A DNA stretch of 64,000 nucleotides from Candidatus Poribacteria bacterium (GTDB taxonomy: Bacteria; Poribacteria; WGA-4E; PCPOR2b). Positions 62,169-64,000 of the stretch are shown piece after piece. The notes below the pieces were generated by a model, which did not search any database, was not told the origin of the DNA, and worked only from the letters and a program-made list of their open reading frames with translations. The DNA is taken from positions 186,001 to 250,000 of the forward strand of contig JAJECO010000044.1 of the NCBI GenBank assembly GCA_022822005.1. Direction: 5' to 3'. The translations under genes and the position numbers were made by a program. Every line of letters starts with the position of its first letter. Positions within the stretch are counted from its first letter, which is position 1.

Positions 62169-62420
62169 CGTAGGTTGGGTTGAACGCACCCGACCCCATA
62201 CGTTCCAGTAATCTAAAAGATGGGCTAGCCCACGACCACTCATTGTGCTGTAAGCGTGAGTGAAACCCAACTTCAAAGGTGTCTGACAGTGTCGCCTATC
62301 GGAGCAGTTATGCGTGTTGGGTTTCTCTCAGTTTTTCTGCGACATCTGTATCTCCGAAAGGGTAGGCCTTTTTATGTTGATACCGTTTGGCTATGGGTTT
62401 CCGCTCAACCCAACCTACGG
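62169..62420. repeat. Inverted-repeat element with GTAGGTTGGGTTGA ends
   Basis: CGTAGGTTGGGTTGAACG (62169-62186) is inverted at 62401-62420 (CCGCTCAACCCAACCTACGG), and two inner TGGGTTTC/GAAACCCA segments add further symmetry. A short copy of the same ends is near 3679-3717. No coding capacity. Confidence 0.6.
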
Positions 62421-62445
62421 AAAATTGTCCCAACTTTAGTTATTA

Positions 62446-62633
62446 TAACGCAAGTTGCTAGTCGTCCAACCCGCTCGGCTTGGATAGCCATATCCAAGTC
62501 TTGGACTCTCGGAACGGAGCCATCTTTGTACGTGTGCAGTGGATTTGTCAATCCACTGCGAGCAGGTAATGGGCTTTATTCAGTTCCCATTCTCCCGTTT
62601 AACAACATCTTCCATAACTAGCAACTTAGGTTA
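62446..62633. mobile_element. RAYT-family MITE, reverse orientation
   Basis: 188 bp from TAACGCAAGTTGCTAG to CTAGCAACTTAGGTTA, containing CTTGGATAGCCATATCCAAG and CAGTGGATTTGTCAATCCACTG. It is the reverse complement in layout of the copy at 7785-7951. Confidence 0.72.
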
Positions 62634-62715
62634 ATATACAGTTTATTATACATTTTACCTACTTCATGCGTCAACTGCGAGGGAAGAAACAGGGGAAAGC
62701 AAACGGGGGGATAAA

Positions 62716-63999
62716 TCACACGATGACCTCCTCAAGCCCTGTTTTGAGCAGTTGTGAAAAGCGCGAATTTGGATTTCGCACAAGGTGGTCCCGTTCCCCG
62801 TGCTCTCGGATCTCGCCATCTTCCAAGATCATAATCTCGTTGACCCGCTCAACGGTTCCCAGACGATGCGCGATGATAATACCTGTCCGATTTTGGAGCA
62901 GCTTCTGAACCGCACGATCAATCTGCTGCTCGGTTGCTGGATCCAGTCGAGACGAAGGTTCGTCAAGGATAATGATTCCCGGATCTTTGAGAAATACGCG
63001 GGCAAATGCAAGTAACTGCGCCTCCCCAGCCGACAACCCTCCAGAAGCGATTATAGTATCAAGCCCCTCTGGGAGCGACTCATACCATCCCGACAGTCCA
63101 AGATCTTCAATAACCGCCAAAATCTGCGAATCACTGATTTCAGAGTTGAAAAGTGTGATGTTGTCCCGGACAGAGGCATAAAAAAGCTGAACGTCTTGTG
63201 TCACCAACCCCACATGTTGACGTAGGTTGTCTAATCGGACGTTCATTATCGACCTGCCATCCAGCCGGATTTCTCCTATATTTGGTTCGTAAAACCGAAA
63301 TAGTAAGCGGGTTATGGTTGTTTTCCCGCTACCCGTCCGTCCTAACAGACCGAGGACTTTGCCCGGTTCAAGGTTAAAGGAGATCTGTTTCAGGACCGGT
63401 TCACCTTCGTTGTAGTTGAATGTTACCCCATCAAATTCGATAGAGATGGCTCCTGAGGCGGGGAGCGTTTCTGTTCCATCTTGAATCTGGCTGGTTGTGC
63501 GCTGCAGGGCTTCGATTCGCTTTATGCCGGCTGTTGCTCGCTGTAGATCGTTAAGTTGACGGCTGATCTGATCAAGCGGATGCCGGAGCATGGCGGTATA
63601 CTGGACGACCATGAAGACTGTACCTATGGTGAACACCCCATCCCGATAAAGATAGATGCCCATACCCATTGAGATCGCAAGCCCGAGGGCGAACATAATC
63701 CTTGTAGTCGCTTGTACGATTTCGCCCATGATTTCCGATCTCAGCACCCGTCGATAGGCATCGCTGTTGACATCGTAGAATCGGTCCATGGTATAAGCAT
63801 TTCCGCCGTTCGTCCGGATATCTTCAATCCCGGTCAGCCGCTCTTCTATAAATCCATACAGTTTGGAATAACCCTCTCGCTCGGCGGTATACGCTGGCAC
63901 AGCGATGCTTCGTATAAGATTGTAGATGATGAATGCGACAAGTACAAACCCTGTTAGTGCAGCGCCAACTCGCCAATCCTCGCGGGAGACCATGATGAG
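62716..63999 (-). CDS. ABC exporter ATP-binding/permease protein, C-terminal part (5' end outside window)
   Basis: The frame is open to the right edge (codons Ile and Leu precede the first in-window ATG at 63993), so the first membrane helices are missing. The visible 428 residues hold the last helices, then the ATPase: Walker A LLGRTGSGKTT, Q-loop LVTQDVQLF, Walker B IIILDEPSSRLD and the switch IIAHRLGT. The signature reads LSAGEAQLLAFAR, so the usual LSGGQ is changed to LSAGE. In heterodimeric exporters one subunit often has a degenerate site; here Walker B keeps its Glu (DEP), so the altered signature alone would lie in the partner's site. A second gene for the dimer may lie beyond the edge. 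Confidence 0.88.
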   Translation of the reverse strand, partial: LIMVSREDWRVGAALTGFVLVAFIIYNLIRSIAVPAYTAEREGYSKLYGFIEERLTGIEDIRTNGGNAYTMDRFYDVNSDAYRRVLRSEIMGEIVQATTRIMFALGLAISMGMGIYLYRDGVFTIGTVFMVVQYTAMLRHPLDQISRQLNDLQRATAGIKRIEALQRTTSQIQDGTETLPASGAISIEFDGVTFNYNEGEPVLKQISFNLEPGKVLGLLGRTGSGKTTITRLLFRFYEPNIGEIRLDGRSIMNVRLDNLRQHVGLVTQDVQLFYASVRDNITLFNSEISDSQILAVIEDLGLSGWYESLPEGLDTIIASGGLSAGEAQLLAFARVFLKDPGIIILDEPSSRLDPATEQQIDRAVQKLLQNRTGIIIAHRLGTVERVNEIMILEDGEIREHGERDHLVRNPNSRFSQLLKTGLEEVIV

Positions 64000-64000
64000 C

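Noticed and set aside
62001..62715. Plus-strand frame 62256-62621
   Set aside because: It runs through two inverted-repeat elements and encodes palindrome translations only.

Overview
This window is bacterial chromosomal DNA with about 46 protein-coding genes, most of them on the minus strand. I found no rRNA, tRNA or CRISPR array. The gene content suggests an uncultured Candidatus Poribacteria-like lineage: three phytanoyl-CoA-dioxygenase-family (PhyH) genes, two enolase-superfamily genes, DUF6785/6784 membrane proteins, a DUF6807 protein, exported kelch proteins, Gfo/Idh/MocA, aldo/keto reductase and FAH-family genes, all set in intergenic DNA packed with short palindromic repeats. The assignment is an inference; no phylogenetic marker was compared.

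Layout. 1-14.4 kb is an accessory region. It holds the 3' end of an exported LamG-like protein, a membrane-anchored coiled-coil protein, two tandem DUF6785/6784 membrane proteins, a PhyH oxygenase and five tandem exported six-bladed kelch proteins. The LamG-like protein and all five kelch proteins end in the same short motif (KL-A/T-T-x-W-G-x-I/L-K). 14.5-23.5 kb has a CDP-alcohol phosphatidyltransferase, a TVP38/DedA-like protein, a Gfo/Idh/MocA oxidoreductase, an ABC permease coupled to a class V aminotransferase, a RAYT transposase embedded in palindromes, a DUF6807 protein, an orphan BrnA-like antitoxin and an FSA-type transaldolase. 24.1-25.7 kb carries an unusual in-frame ECF sigma factor-PurC fusion with an internal ribosome binding site.

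26-36.4 kb is a catabolic region: PIG-L deacetylase, PhyH-HEAT fusion, aldo/keto reductase, FAH hydrolase, two enolase-superfamily enzymes, gamma-glutamyltransferase and a B12-binding radical SAM protein. 36.5-50 kb holds mutS2 (without a Smr domain), hisC, an amidohydrolase, PhyH, VOC, a CBM9/DUF5916 outer-membrane-like protein, an ABC exporter with a duplicated extracytoplasmic insert, a BtrH-like protein and an aspartoacylase-like protein. 50-56 kb is a heat-shock operon hrcA-grpE-dnaK-dnaJ-prmA behind a perfect CIRCE operator. 56-64 kb has korAB (2-oxoacid:ferredoxin oxidoreductase), a HEAT-repeat protein, a short E2 acyltransferase, a PD-(D/E)XK nuclease-like protein and a partial ABC exporter.

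The intergenic DNA carries several separable repeat families. One is hairpins with base-paired covariation. Another is GGGGCAAGATGCCCC hairpins. Three or more are MITE-like families with terminal inverted repeats, and one of these shares its ends with the RAYT unit and has left a 10-bp target duplication between a kelch gene and a PhyH gene. The strongest candidates for something new are the C-terminal tag on the exported proteins, the sigma-PurC fusion, and the RAYT/palindrome mobile system.
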